Counted from the first letter of the stretch, positions 8,413 through 17,940 are shown. The stretch is 64,000 nucleotides of DNA from JAGPDB01 sp046331265 (GCA_046331265.1 JAXLRE010000010.1:3682-67681); one strand, 5' to 3'. The notes: generated by a model not told the origin, from the sequence alone. A program made the numbers and translations.

Positions 8413-10972
8413 ATTCGCGGTCAACAATAAGTGAATCGCTTTCACCTTTACGGACAACTATTACATCGCCTTCTCTAAATACACCTTCTAAAAGTTTTGT
8501 CGCTATTGCATCTACAACTTCTCGTTGGATAACTCGCTTTAATGGTCTTGCTCCAAAATCAGGATCATATCCTTTTTCTGCAAGCAATCTAACAGCATCG
8601 TCATCAACAACTAAAGTCAACCTTTTATCTTTAAGTCGAGCTGTAACATCACGCAACTGAAGTCGGACAATATTGACAAGATTATCAATTGTTAACGATT
8701 CGAATACAACAATCTCGTCAACACGATTTATAAATTCGGGTTTAAAGTGATGTCGAACTGCTTCCATGACTTGAAGTTCACTACCACCAGAACCCAGGTT
8801 AGAAGTCATGATGATCACAGTATTTGAAAAGTTAACTGTTCGACCTTGTCCATCTGTTAGACGTCCATCATCTAGAACTTGAAGCAAGACATTGAAAACA
8901 TCAATATGTGCTTTTTCAATTTCGTCTAGCAAAACAACTGCGTATGGTCTTCGTCGAATTGCTTCTGTTAGCTGACCGCCTTCTTCGTAACCTATATATC
9001 CTGGAGGTGCGCCAACTAAACGCGACACAGTGTGTTTATCCATGTATTCACTCATGTCGATGCGAACCATAGCTTTTTCGTCATCAAAAAGATTTAAAGC
9101 CAATGCGCGAGCAAGCTCAGTTTTACCAACACCAGTAGGTCCTAAGAACATAAAAGAACCAATTGGTTTTTCTGGGTCAGATAATCCGGAACGAGATCTA
9201 CGTATTGCAGCAGCGATTGCTTCGACCGCTTTATCTTGACCAATAACTTGGTCATGTAAAGCATCTTCAAGATGGATAAGTTTTTGCATCTCGCCTTCTA
9301 ATAAACGCGAAACCGGTATACCTGTCCATTTAGAAATTATTTTTGCGATGTCGTCTTCATCGACTTCTTCTTTTAGCATTCGCTCACCAGGAGCAACTTG
9401 TTCTAGAGCTTGAGTACGCAAAGCAATTTCACGATCTAATTCTGGTATACGTGAATATCTCAACTCTGCAGCTTTTTCTAACTTACCTTCACGTTCAGCA
9501 CTCTCTGCTTGATTACGAGCATCTTCGAGTTCTTGTTTTGCTTCACGAATTGAATAAATAGCCTCACGTTCTACTTGCCATCGCGCAACTAAAGCTGCAC
9601 GCTTCTCATTGTTTTCGCTTAGTTCAGCTTCTAATGCTTTTAATCTTTCAGCCGATGCAGGATCAGTCTCTTTTGCCAAAGCAGTGCGTTCAATTTCTAG
9701 TTGACGAATTCTTCTTTCTACAACATCAATTTCTGTTGGCATCGAATCAATTTGAATACGCAATGAAGAAGCAGCTTCATCCATTAAGTCGATTGCTTTA
9801 TCTGGAAGTTGACGGCCTGTTATATATCGGTCTGATAAAACAGCAGCAGCGATTAAAGCCGCATCTTGAATTCGAACACCATGATGAACCTCATATCGTT
9901 CTTTTAGACCACGCAAAATTGCAATTGAATCATCAACACTTGGTTCACCAATATAAACCTGCTGAAAACGTCGTTCTAAGGCAGGATCTTTTTCAATGTA
10001 TTTTCTATATTCATCTAATGTTGTAGCTCCAAGTAAACGCAATTCGCCTCGAGCCAACATTGGTTTAATCATGTTTCCTGCATCTACAGCAGATTCACCG
10101 CCACCGCCGGCGCCTACAATTGTGTGAAGCTCGTCGATAAAAGTAATCACTTCTCCACCTGAGTCAGTGATTTCTTTCAAAGTTGCTTTGAGCCGTTCTT
10201 CAAATTCTCCACGGAATTTTGCACCAGCAATCATGGCTCCAATATCGAGTGCAATTAATCTTTTGTTTCGTAACGATTCAGGAACATCTCCCTCTACGAT
10301 ACGTCTAGCTAATCCTTCAGCAATTGCTGTTTTACCAACACCAGGTTCACCTATTAATACTGGATTATTTTTTGTTCGTCGAGAAAGAACATGTATAACC
10401 CTTCTTATTTCTTCGTCGCGTCCTATAACTGGATCTAATTTTCCTACGCGTGCTTCTTGAGTTAAATCACGACCATATTTTTCTAAAGCACGAAACGTTC
10501 CTTCCGGTTCTGCACTTGTAACACGATGTGATCCTCGAACTTCTTTTAAGGCTTCTAAAACTGCTTCGTATGTTACATCGCTTGCACGTAACATATCTCC
10601 AATAGGAGTTGTTGATCGCGCCATAGACAACAAAATATGTTCCGTTGAAAGATATTCGTCTTGCATTGCTGCTCGTTCATGATCAGCAGCTTCAAGTATT
10701 CGATATAAGTCCGCAGAGATCGCAGGCATGTTTACAGAACCTGTAACTTTTGGTTCGCTACTGACTCGAGCACTTGATTGGTGTCGCAGAACGTTTGGGT
10801 CAATTCCAATTTTTTTCAACGTTGGATGTACAACAGATTCGAATTGATCAAGCATTGCAAGTAAAACTCGTTCAGGTGAAACCTCAACATTGCCTGCAGA
10901 TAAAGCTTCGCTGTTAGCAGCGTTAATTGCTTCCGCTGCTTTTTGTGTAAATTTTTCTGGATCTAGTGCCAT
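8366..10972 (-). CDS. clpB: ClpB disaggregase (Hsp104-type AAA+ chaperone)
   Basis: An 868-aa cytoplasmic ATP-driven disaggregase that pulls polypeptides out of aggregates together with DnaK. It has an N-terminal Clp repeat domain (1-145), NBD1 with Walker A GEPGVGKTAIAEGLA near residue 205, and a coiled-coil middle domain (about 405-520) rich in Glu/Lys/Arg that marks ClpB as opposed to ClpA/C. NBD2 has GPTGVGKTELARALA near 605 and arginine-rich GARPLKRVIQ sensor-2 text near 810. There is no ClpP-docking loop. The start overlaps the hspR stop by 10 bp, so clpB is the last gene of the dnaK operon. Its 3' end forms one arm of an inverted repeat. Confidence 0.97.
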   Translation of the reverse strand: MALDPEKFTQKAAEAINAANSEALSAGNVEVSPERVLLAMLDQFESVVHPTLKKIGIDPNVLRHQSSARVSSEPKVTGSVNMPAISADLYRILEAADHERAAMQDEYLSTEHILLSMARSTTPIGDMLRASDVTYEAVLEALKEVRGSHRVTSAEPEGTFRALEKYGRDLTQEARVGKLDPVIGRDEEIRRVIHVLSRRTKNNPVLIGEPGVGKTAIAEGLARRIVEGDVPESLRNKRLIALDIGAMIAGAKFRGEFEERLKATLKEITDSGGEVITFIDELHTIVGAGGGGESAVDAGNMIKPMLARGELRLLGATTLDEYRKYIEKDPALERRFQQVYIGEPSVDDSIAILRGLKERYEVHHGVRIQDAALIAAAVLSDRYITGRQLPDKAIDLMDEAASSLRIQIDSMPTEIDVVERRIRQLEIERTALAKETDPASAERLKALEAELSENNEKRAALVARWQVEREAIYSIREAKQELEDARNQAESAEREGKLEKAAELRYSRIPELDREIALRTQALEQVAPGERMLKEEVDEDDIAKIISKWTGIPVSRLLEGEMQKLIHLEDALHDQVIGQDKAVEAIAAAIRRSRSGLSDPEKPIGSFMFLGPTGVGKTELARALALNLFDDEKAMVRIDMSEYMDKHTVSRLVGAPPGYIGYEEGGQLTEAIRRRPYAVVLLDEIEKAHIDVFNVLLQVLDDGRLTDGQGRTVNFSNTVIIMTSNLGSGGSELQVMEAVRHHFKPEFINRVDEIVVFESLTIDNLVNIVRLQLRDVTARLKDKRLTLVVDDDAVRLLAEKGYDPDFGARPLKRVIQREVVDAIATKLLEGVFREGDVIVVRKGESDSLIVDRESGGSTYLSGQKGDIH

Positions 10973-11391
10973 GGAACCACATCCTTTTTCTTTGCTCGCA
11001 CTAGAGCTTTAGAACTGTCGATGCTTGCTTCTACTTCATGAAGCCTATTCTCTACATCATCTAATCTCAACTGTGTTTGTTCTAGCTCTTGTTTTAACTC
11101 ATCATTTTCATGTTTCAAAATATATATAGCTTGCTCATATTCCATAAGTGAAGCAATTGCACTAAGACTCATCCCGTCTTCACGTAATTTTTTTACTCGT
11201 AAAATTCTTTCAATATCACCTTGTGTATACCGGCGATTACCACCTTCGCTACGGGTCGGTGTAATTAATCCTCGACGTTCATATTCACGCAAAGTCTGAG
11301 GATGTGTACCGACCAATTCTGCCGCAACAGACATTACATATACTGCAGTCTGTCTCACTTCTCGATCATCATTCTGTCTTTGTTCAGACAT
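10963..11391 (-). CDS. hspR: HspR, MerR-family heat-shock repressor
   Basis: A 142-aa repressor of the actinobacterial DnaK regulon. The N-terminal winged helix is plain: VYVMSVAAELVGTHPQTLREYERRGLITP, then RSEGGNRRYTQGDIERI, the standard MerR/HspR DNA-reading region. A coiled coil follows (about 80-125, EHENDELKQELEQTQLRL-like heptads) for dimerisation. In characterised systems HspR needs DnaK as co-repressor and binds HAIR inverted repeats. TTGAGT/ACTCAA half sites lie upstream of dnaK at 14981-15023, fitting feedback control of its own operon. It starts on the dnaJ stop (TAATG) and overlaps clpB by 10 bp. Confidence 0.95.
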   Translation of the reverse strand: MSEQRQNDDREVRQTAVYVMSVAAELVGTHPQTLREYERRGLITPTRSEGGNRRYTQGDIERILRVKKLREDGMSLSAIASLMEYEQAIYILKHENDELKQELEQTQLRLDDVENRLHEVEASIDSSKALVRAKKKDVVPWH

Positions 11392-12371
11392 TATTTCTCC
11401 AATCCAAATTTTGAACGAGGATTAGAACTTTGAACTTCAACTAATTGTTTGAGTAATACTTTTTCTTGTTCAGACATTTCTTTTGGTTGATCAATCTCAA
11501 ATGTAATTAATAAATCACCTTTTGATCCATTAATTTCTGGGCCTTTTTCTTTAACACGAAGAGTTGTGCCAGATTTTGTGTGTGGAGGAACTTTTACAGT
11601 AACTGGTTTATCAAGCGTAGGAACTTTCACATTTGTTCCAACTATTGATTCTGGATAAGTAATTGGAACTTTGATCATTAAGGTTTTACCTTTTCGTGAA
11701 AACCATGGATGAGTTCCAACATGAACTACTACATAAAGATCTCCAGCTTTACCCTTATGAGAAACTGCTCCTTTTCCTGTCACTTTTATTTTCTGACCAT
11801 CATTGACCCCAGCAGGAATTTTTACTTTTATTTCCTTAGCTGGCCTATTGGGTTGAGTAATAGATATCGGGACTATAACGCCTTCTAATGCTTGATAAAA
11901 AGAAATATTTGCAGCTGTTTCTAAATCGAGAGTTGAGGTTCTAGGTTGTTCGTTTTGCATGTTTGCAAACGGATCAAAATTTTGTTGCGATTGTTGATTT
12001 GATGAAGGTTTACGCATGCGTGAAAATAATCCACTAAGCATATCTGAAAGATCATTCATTTGACTTTCGCTCGCATCAGCGTAATTGGTAAAGCCAAAAG
12101 GACTAGGTCCTTGCTGGCCAGTAAAGTTTTGTTGCATCATCGAGCGAATGTAGTCATACTCTTTTCTCTTTTCGCTATCAGATAAAACTTCATATGCTGC
12201 TGTAATATCTTTAAACTTTTCTGCTGCTTCATTGTTACCTGGGTTTGCGTCAGGATGAAATTGCTTTGCAAGTGACCGATATGCTTTTGTTATATCTTTA
12301 TCGCTTGCATCAGGCTCTACACCAAGCACTTCGTAATAGTTCTCTTCGAACCATTCTTTTGACGCACCCAT
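11391..12371 (-). CDS. DnaJ-family co-chaperone lacking the zinc finger (CbpA-like)
   Basis: A 326-aa J-domain protein that delivers clients to DnaK and stimulates its ATPase. The J-domain (8-75) has the HPD tripeptide in YRSLAKQFHPDANPGN. A Gln/Asn/Phe-rich linker follows (about 80-145), then two beta-barrel substrate-binding domains (about 150-310). The four CxxCxGxG zinc repeats of true DnaJ are absent, so this is a type II (CbpA/DnaJB-like) protein sitting where actinobacteria usually carry dnaJ1. No other J-protein is in the window. It is in the middle of the dnaK operon, 6 bp after grpE and overlapping hspR by one base. Confidence 0.92.
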   Translation of the reverse strand: MGASKEWFEENYYEVLGVEPDASDKDITKAYRSLAKQFHPDANPGNNEAAEKFKDITAAYEVLSDSEKRKEYDYIRSMMQQNFTGQQGPSPFGFTNYADASESQMNDLSDMLSGLFSRMRKPSSNQQSQQNFDPFANMQNEQPRTSTLDLETAANISFYQALEGVIVPISITQPNRPAKEIKVKIPAGVNDGQKIKVTGKGAVSHKGKAGDLYVVVHVGTHPWFSRKGKTLMIKVPITYPESIVGTNVKVPTLDKPVTVKVPPHTKSGTTLRVKEKGPEINGSKGDLLITFEIDQPKEMSEQEKVLLKQLVEVQSSNPRSKFGLEK

Positions 12372-12377
12372 GATTTC

Positions 12378-12995
12378 CTACTTAGCTACTTTTACCATTG
12401 CGGGACGGACTACTCGTCCGCGCACTTTATATCCTGATCGTAAAACTTCAACAACAACTTCTTCTTCGTGTTCACCGTTGTCTTCATGAGATACAGCCTC
12501 ATGAATCTCTGGATCGAAAACTTGACCTTGCGAATGAATCACTTCTAAACCTTGACGTTCTAAAACAGCACAGAGATCGTTATATACAAGCTCTATTCCT
12601 TTACGAATATTTTCCATTTCTGAATCTTGGTCAATATTATTTAGAGCAAGTTCGAAGTTATCCATGACAGGAAGAAGATCTTCCATTAACTTCATGCTTC
12701 TGTTTTCTGCTTCTTCGTCAATGTCTCGCTGTACACGCTTTTTGTAATTTTCAAAGTCGGCTTGCAGCTGACGAAGAGCTTCAATATACATATCGCGCTG
12801 TTCTTCAGTCTCTTTCAACGAATCAAGCAATACATCTGAATTCCCTGGAAGCGAATACACATCTTCACTCTCGGTTTCGCTTCCAATTACTTCATTTTGC
12901 ATTTCGTCGTCGTCAACCCAAGAAGGTATGCGATCTAAATCATCAAAGCCTTCGTCGAAAGAATCGTCGTTAGGAATATTGTTTTCGGAAGACAT
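12378..12995 (-). CDS. grpE: GrpE nucleotide exchange factor
   Basis: A 205-aa exchange factor that releases ADP from DnaK. An acidic, disordered N-terminus (1-60) precedes a long coiled coil (about 60-140, including LRQLQADFENYKKRVQRDIDEEAE and MEDLLPVMDNFELAL, both typical of GrpE). The C-terminal beta-wing follows, with EGLEVIHSQGQVFDPEIHEAV-like text and the closing RPAMVKVAK. The ATG overlaps the dnaK stop (TAATG), so the two are translationally coupled. It is the second gene of the heat-shock operon. Confidence 0.96.
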   Translation of the reverse strand: MSSENNIPNDDSFDEGFDDLDRIPSWVDDDEMQNEVIGSETESEDVYSLPGNSDVLLDSLKETEEQRDMYIEALRQLQADFENYKKRVQRDIDEEAENRSMKLMEDLLPVMDNFELALNNIDQDSEMENIRKGIELVYNDLCAVLERQGLEVIHSQGQVFDPEIHEAVSHEDNGEHEEEVVVEVLRSGYKVRGRVVRPAMVKVAK

Positions 12996-14914
12996 TAGTA
13001 CTCTTCCTTATTCTCATCCTTTGCTTCGCCATCGACTTGTGCATCGTCAACTTGATCAGTTGATTCATGAGTCTCTTCATCAATAACTTCAGCTTCCGCT
13101 ACATCTTCATTTTCAGGTTTTGAAAAGTCGCCTACAGAGTCATCGCCTGCTTGGTCGCCCATTCCTTCAGCTTGTGCTGCAGCATAAATGCGTTGAGCAA
13201 ACTCTTGACTCGCTTTAATTAATTCATCATGCTTATTTTTAATTTCTTCTAACGAAGAAGATTCATTTGCAACAACATCTTTTAATGCTTTTAATGCATC
13301 ATTAATTTTTGCTTTCTCTTCTTCGTTAACTTTGTCACCCTGCTCGTTTAACAATTTTTCAGTTTGCCAAATGAGCTGATCAGCATTGTTTCTTGTTTCT
13401 ATTTCTTCTTTGCGCTGCTTATCTTCTTCTGCATGAGATTCTGCTTCTTTCATCATTCGATCTATTTCTTCTTTTGAAAGTGCAGTACCACCAGTAATTG
13501 TCATTTGCTGTTCTTTACCTGTACCAAGGTCTTTCGCAGAAACGTTCACTATACCGTTTGCATCAATATCGAAAGTAACTTCAATTTGAGGTACACCTCT
13601 AGGGGCAGGTGGGATTCCTTGAAGTTGGAAAGTTCCAAGGTTGTGGTTACGATAACTCATTTCGCTTTCACCTTGAAGAACTTTTATTTCAACTGAACTT
13701 TGATTGTCATCTGCAGTTGTAAATACTTCAGATCTTTTTGCAGGAATCGTTGTGTTACGTTCAATCAACTTGGTCATGATTCCACCTTTGGTTTCAATAC
13801 CAAGCGAAAGTGGAGTCACGTCAAGCAAAAGAATATCTTTAACTTCACCCTTTAAAACACCTGCTTGAATTGCTGCACCAACAGCAACTGCTTCATCAGG
13901 GTTCACGCCTTTTTGTGGTTCTTTTCCGCTTAGCTCTTTAACCAAATCTGTTACTGCAGGCATACGTGTTGAACCACCAACTAGAACAACATGTTCAATG
14001 TCTTTAACACTTAGGCCAGCATCTGCAATAGCTTTCTCGAATGGTTCACGACATCTCTCTAATAATGAAGATGTTAACTCTTGGAATTTTGCTCGAGTTA
14101 ATGTGAGCTCTAGGTGAAGCGGGCCATCAGCAGTAGCTGTAATGAAAGGTAAATTAATTGAAGTTTCACCTAAAGTCGATAATTCGATCTTTGCTTTTTC
14201 ACCGGCTTCTCTTAGTCTTTGGCTTGCCATTTTGTCTTGAGAGAGATCTACACCATGTGAGTTTTTAAATTCGCTGACCATCCAGTCAACAACTGCTTGA
14301 TCCCAGTCGTCTCCACCTAGGTTTGTGTCACCTGATGTTGATTTAACTTCGAAAACACCATCACCAATTTCTAGAACTGAAACGTCGAAAGTTCCACCAC
14401 CTAAGTCGAAAACTAAAATTGTTTGATCGTGATCTTCTTTGTCTAAACCATACGCTAGCGATGCTGCTGTTGGTTCGTTAATAATACGGAGTACTTCTAA
14501 ACCAGCAATTTCTCCAGCTTCTTTTGTTGCTTGTCTTTGAGCATCGTCGAAGTATGCAGGAACAGTAATAACGGCTTGGGTTACGCTGTCACCTAAGTAA
14601 CTTTCCGCGTCTCGCTTTAATTTCATTAGTGTTCGTGCTGAAATTTCTTGCGCAGTATATTTTTTATCGTCGATTTCTATATCCCAGCTTGTACCCATAT
14701 GACGTTTAACTGAACGTATTGTTCGATCTGGGTTGGTAATAGATTGTCTCTTGGCTACTTCACCAACTAGGACTTCGCCTGATTTTGAAAATGCAACAAC
14801 CGATGGGGTGGTTCGCGCTCCTTCAGAGTTTGGAATAACAACTGGTTCACCAGCCTCAAGAAATGCAACAACCGAGTTTGTTGTTCCTAGGTCAATACCT
14901 ACTGCTTTTGCCAT
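12995..14914 (-). CDS. dnaK: DnaK (Hsp70) chaperone
   Basis: A 639-aa cytoplasmic Hsp70. The actin-like ATPase begins AVGIDLGTTNSVVAF and contains DLGGGTFDVSVL and the VVLVGGSTRMPAV adenosine motif. The linker DILLLDVTPLSLGIETKGG is intact. The substrate domain (about 385-505) precedes the helical lid (505-600) and a 40-residue acidic Asp/Glu/Val tail. First gene of dnaK-grpE-dnaJ-hspR-clpB, preceded by an AGGAGGA-type ribosome site. Candidate HspR operators and a TTGAGT/GATAAA promoter lie between it and the divergent gene at 15071. Confidence 0.98.
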   Translation of the reverse strand: MAKAVGIDLGTTNSVVAFLEAGEPVVIPNSEGARTTPSVVAFSKSGEVLVGEVAKRQSITNPDRTIRSVKRHMGTSWDIEIDDKKYTAQEISARTLMKLKRDAESYLGDSVTQAVITVPAYFDDAQRQATKEAGEIAGLEVLRIINEPTAASLAYGLDKEDHDQTILVFDLGGGTFDVSVLEIGDGVFEVKSTSGDTNLGGDDWDQAVVDWMVSEFKNSHGVDLSQDKMASQRLREAGEKAKIELSTLGETSINLPFITATADGPLHLELTLTRAKFQELTSSLLERCREPFEKAIADAGLSVKDIEHVVLVGGSTRMPAVTDLVKELSGKEPQKGVNPDEAVAVGAAIQAGVLKGEVKDILLLDVTPLSLGIETKGGIMTKLIERNTTIPAKRSEVFTTADDNQSSVEIKVLQGESEMSYRNHNLGTFQLQGIPPAPRGVPQIEVTFDIDANGIVNVSAKDLGTGKEQQMTITGGTALSKEEIDRMMKEAESHAEEDKQRKEEIETRNNADQLIWQTEKLLNEQGDKVNEEEKAKINDALKALKDVVANESSSLEEIKNKHDELIKASQEFAQRIYAAAQAEGMGDQAGDDSVGDFSKPENEDVAEAEVIDEETHESTDQVDDAQVDGEAKDENKEEY

Positions 14915-14980
14915 TAGTTCCTCCTTCGACGAAACCGTCCTTACGGTATCGTCGACATTTTTATCACGCTTAATAGTTCT

Positions 14981-15023
14981 GACTCAAATTTGTTGAGTCG
15001 ACACCTATCAACATTGTTGAGTC
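14981..15023. promoter_or_regulatory. Candidate HspR operator pair upstream of dnaK
   Basis: GACTCAA (14981-14987), five bases and TTGAGTC (14993-14999) form a perfect palindrome. A second, weaker copy, TATCAA (15006-15011), five bases and TTGAGTC (15017-15023), lies 24 bp further on. The half sites equal those of the classical HAIR element (CTTGAGT-N7-ACTCAAG) but in the opposite order with a shorter spacer. On the minus strand the 14993-14981 palindrome ends in TTGAGT, followed 16 bp later by GATAAA, a plausible dnaK promoter that HspR binding would block. The region also lies upstream of the divergent gene at 15071. Confidence 0.6.
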
Positions 15024-15058
15024 AATATATATTCCCGTAATACAGGTTTTTTTACATT

Positions 15059-15064
15059 TATACT
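15059..15064 (+). promoter_or_regulatory. -10 element for the EtfD-like gene (leaderless)
   Basis: TATACT at 15059-15064 is followed by six bases and ATG 15071. No good -35 is seen. The spacing predicts a transcript starting at the start codon. Confidence 0.5.
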
Positions 15065-15070
15065 GGTTAG

Positions 15071-17335
15071 ATGAGATTTTCCCGGACAGAAAAAACCGTA
15101 GTAGGAATTGGGCTTTTTGCGGCATTTTTTACCTTAGCGTCCGGCATTATGCCAGAAATAACAGGATGGCATCGGATTACCTGCGACAACGAACCAGCTA
15201 ACCCTAAATGCATAATTATCACTCGTGAAGTTTTTGAGGGTATTCCAAAACCTATGGTTGTCAGTTTTTATTTTGCTGTAGCCGCAGCTCTTAGCTGTAG
15301 CTTTTGGCTATTTTCTATTAGAACAAAAAATTATGGTCGCGGAAAAGACGAAGATAGATCTACAACAAAACAAAACTTCAAATTAAGAGTAGCCAAACTT
15401 TACCAATCCTTGTCAATGAAAACCCTCATGCGCGACAGAAGTGCTGGACTAATGCACTCATGTTTATATTTCGGATTCCTCGGTTTGTTATTGGCAACAA
15501 TCACGCTAGAAATTGATCATCAACTTCCGACTTCTTTTAAGTTTTTAGAAGGCACGACCTATCAAGTTTATTCTTTTCTTTCTGATTTAGCAGGAGTTGT
15601 TTTTTTAATTGGTTGTATTTGGGCGTTCTACAGAAGATACATACAAAAAGTTGATCGTCTAAAAAGTAAAACTGAAAGAGAAGACGGCTTTAATTTAGCT
15701 CTACTTTTTTCTTTAGGAGTAACGGGATTTTTTGTTGAAGCATTTCGTATTTCGATATTTATGAATCAACATCGTCCAATTGATTTTGAGAGATATAGTT
15801 TTATTGGTTTTCCTCTAGCTAGATTTCTAGACGACTTAATGACGGCTAATCATTTAGCTATTTTTCACCGTTGGACATGGACAATTCATATTGGTTTGTT
15901 TTTGATTTTCTTAATTGTCTTACCTGCAACCAAATTAAGACACATGGTTACATCTCCAATTAATTCGTATTTATCTCCAAGTGAAAAACCAAAAGGTTCG
16001 CTAACCCCAATGGAAGATTTAACAACGTCTGAACAAAACTCATTTGGAGCCGGCACGGTAGAAGACTTCACATGGAAACAACTTTACGATACCGATGCTT
16101 GCACGACCTGTGGAAGATGCACAAGTGTTTGTCCCGCAAATGCAACAGGCAAAGTTTTAGATCCGAGAAGAATTGTTCTTTCTATTAATGAAGTGATGAC
16201 TAGTTCAGGTGAAGTTGTTGTTTCACCAACTGTCACAACTAAACAAAGCGTTAACAACATAAAAGTTGGAACGAATGAAATAACATCACTAGTTAGCAGA
16301 GAAGAAGTTTTTGCGTGCACTACTTGTAAAGCTTGTGATGAAATCTGCCCTGTAAATATTGAAATCATGGACAAAATTGTTGACATACGGCGATATTACA
16401 CATTGATGGAATCTAGCTTCCCTAGTGAATTATCTAATGCATACAGAGGAATGGAAAATCAAGAAAATCCTTGGTCTATCTCGCAATCAGAACGCGCTAA
16501 TTGGACAAAAGAAGTAGATATCGAAGTTCCAATCATCGACCCGCAAAATAAGAATAGTTTTGTAAACGAAAAGGGCAACTTTAAATTCGACGTGCTCTAC
16601 TGGGTGGGTTGTGCTGGAAGCTTTGACGATAGAGCTAAGAAAACAACAAAGGCGCTTGCTTCCCTATTAAATCGCGCCGGAATTAGTTTTGCAATTTTGG
16701 GAAGTAATGAAAAGTGTACGGGTGATCCTGCAAGACGAAGTGGTAACGAATATATTTTCCAAATGTTAGCGATGGAAAATATAAATAACTTAAACGAAAT
16801 AAACCCAACAACAATACTTACACAATGTCCACACTGTTTTAATACGCTCAAAAATGAATATAAAGATTTTGGTGGCAATTTCAATGTGCAACATCACACA
16901 CAATTTTTACTTAAGTTAATCGACGAGGAAAAAATTAAAATTGAAGATGCAACATTAAACGAAAAAATAACATTGCATGATTCTTGTTACTTAACACGAC
17001 ATAACGACGTAATTGAAGAACCAAGAAAAATAATCGGTTCCATAAAAGGCATAGAAGTTATTGAAATGAATCGCAATAAAAAATCAAATTTTTGTTGTGG
17101 TGCTGGTGGCGCACAGTTCTTCATGGAAGAACTTGGTGATGAACGTGTAAATATAAATAGAGCAAAAGAAGCAATAAACACTGGAGCAAATACAATCATT
17201 ACCGAGTGTCCATTTTGTTCAGTAATGCTCGGTGATGGTGTTGCATCTATTGAACAGGATGGTAAACATACAGCTGTTAAAGATCTTGCTGTTTTATTAG
17301 ATGAGTCTTTTAACGACCAGCTAAACCAGATCTAA
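15071..17335 (+). CDS. Membrane Fe-S oxidoreductase, EtfD-like (ETF:menaquinone reductase type)
   Basis: A 754-aa fusion of a membrane cytochrome-b-like (NarI-type) domain with a heterodisulfide-reductase-D-like module. Hydrophobic helices lie near 10-30, 62-80, 125-145, 165-185, 210-230 and 275-295. Next are two 4Fe-4S sites, CTTCGRCTSVCP (about 345) and CTTCKACDEICP (about 415). Two CCG domains follow: WVGCAGS...TQCPHCF, and HDSCYLTRH...FCCGAGGAQFF...ECPFC. In mycobacteria the corresponding protein passes electrons from electron-transfer flavoprotein (fatty-acid beta-oxidation) to menaquinone; that role is inferred here, and no etfAB genes are in the window. Its 3' end overlaps the convergent gene by 26 bp. 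It is divergent from dnaK. Confidence 0.87.
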   Translation: MRFSRTEKTVVGIGLFAAFFTLASGIMPEITGWHRITCDNEPANPKCIIITREVFEGIPKPMVVSFYFAVAAALSCSFWLFSIRTKNYGRGKDEDRSTTKQNFKLRVAKLYQSLSMKTLMRDRSAGLMHSCLYFGFLGLLLATITLEIDHQLPTSFKFLEGTTYQVYSFLSDLAGVVFLIGCIWAFYRRYIQKVDRLKSKTEREDGFNLALLFSLGVTGFFVEAFRISIFMNQHRPIDFERYSFIGFPLARFLDDLMTANHLAIFHRWTWTIHIGLFLIFLIVLPATKLRHMVTSPINSYLSPSEKPKGSLTPMEDLTTSEQNSFGAGTVEDFTWKQLYDTDACTTCGRCTSVCPANATGKVLDPRRIVLSINEVMTSSGEVVVSPTVTTKQSVNNIKVGTNEITSLVSREEVFACTTCKACDEICPVNIEIMDKIVDIRRYYTLMESSFPSELSNAYRGMENQENPWSISQSERANWTKEVDIEVPIIDPQNKNSFVNEKGNFKFDVLYWVGCAGSFDDRAKKTTKALASLLNRAGISFAILGSNEKCTGDPARRSGNEYIFQMLAMENINNLNEINPTTILTQCPHCFNTLKNEYKDFGGNFNVQHHTQFLLKLIDEEKIKIEDATLNEKITLHDSCYLTRHNDVIEEPRKIIGSIKGIEVIEMNRNKKSNFCCGAGGAQFFMEELGDERVNINRAKEAINTGANTIITECPFCSVMLGDGVASIEQDGKHTAVKDLAVLLDESFNDQLNQI

Positions 17336-17852
17336 CTTGAACGCCTTGAACTAAACGATCTACAAAATCTTGCGTAATGCTTGCAGCAGGTGTAATCAAC
17401 TCTGTTTTTAGTGGCGAAAACGTCCCAGGTGGAATTACAACGCCAGGTTCAATTGTTACAAGTTTAGGAATATAATTCTCATCCCCAATCTTGCAGCCTG
17501 GACCTATTGTTACATGATCTTCTATTGTGCATCCATACCCAATTTCACTATCTGAACCGACTATTACGCCCTGACCAATTGAGGTATGTGCATGAATAGT
17601 CACATCTCTACCTACGTCTAAGCCCGAACTTATTAGAGTATCGTGTCCTTCAAAAAAGCTCGGGGCAAACTCAACGGTTAAACCACGTTCTGATATTCTC
17701 AATCCGTTACATCTTGCGATCCGAGACATTACATATTCAACAGGATCCTCGACTGACCTTAATTCAGGTCCTTCAAATAATTTAAAAGTAATACCATCAG
17801 CCTGAAAAGTGGTAAATGTCGTCTGTGGGTCATCTAAGAAGGTAATATCCAT
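17310..17852 (-). CDS. Left-handed beta-helix (hexapeptide-repeat) protein
   Basis: A 180-aa protein. From residue 70 to 155 it is made of imperfect [LIV]-G-x-x-x-x repeats (for example TSIGQGVIVGSDSEIGYG, then GPGCKIGDENYIP and EPGVVIPPGTF), which fold as a left-handed beta-helix as in LpxD/LpxA-type acyltransferases and gamma-carbonic anhydrases. The first 65 residues do not match a known LpxD N-domain, and the catalytic His is not certain (HAHTSIG is the best candidate). An acyl- or acetyl-transferase is likely but the substrate is unknown. A GGAG site precedes the ATG, and a TATAAT (17900-17895) lies upstream. Its tail overlaps the EtfD-like gene. Confidence 0.7.
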   Translation of the reverse strand: MDITFLDDPQTTFTTFQADGITFKLFEGPELRSVEDPVEYVMSRIARCNGLRISERGLTVEFAPSFFEGHDTLISSGLDVGRDVTIHAHTSIGQGVIVGSDSEIGYGCTIEDHVTIGPGCKIGDENYIPKLVTIEPGVVIPPGTFSPLKTELITPAASITQDFVDRLVQGVQVRSGLAGR

Positions 17853-17940
17853 TTTTCTCCAAAAGTAAGTTTTTGCACCAAATATTCTAATTGAATTATA
17901 CTTATTTGTCCGTTATTTAACCATTTTAGACAGGATATTT

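Noticed and set aside
9343..10460. Plus-strand open frames opposite clpB
   Set aside because: They lie fully inside a clear ClpB coding sequence and read like antisense text with low complexity.
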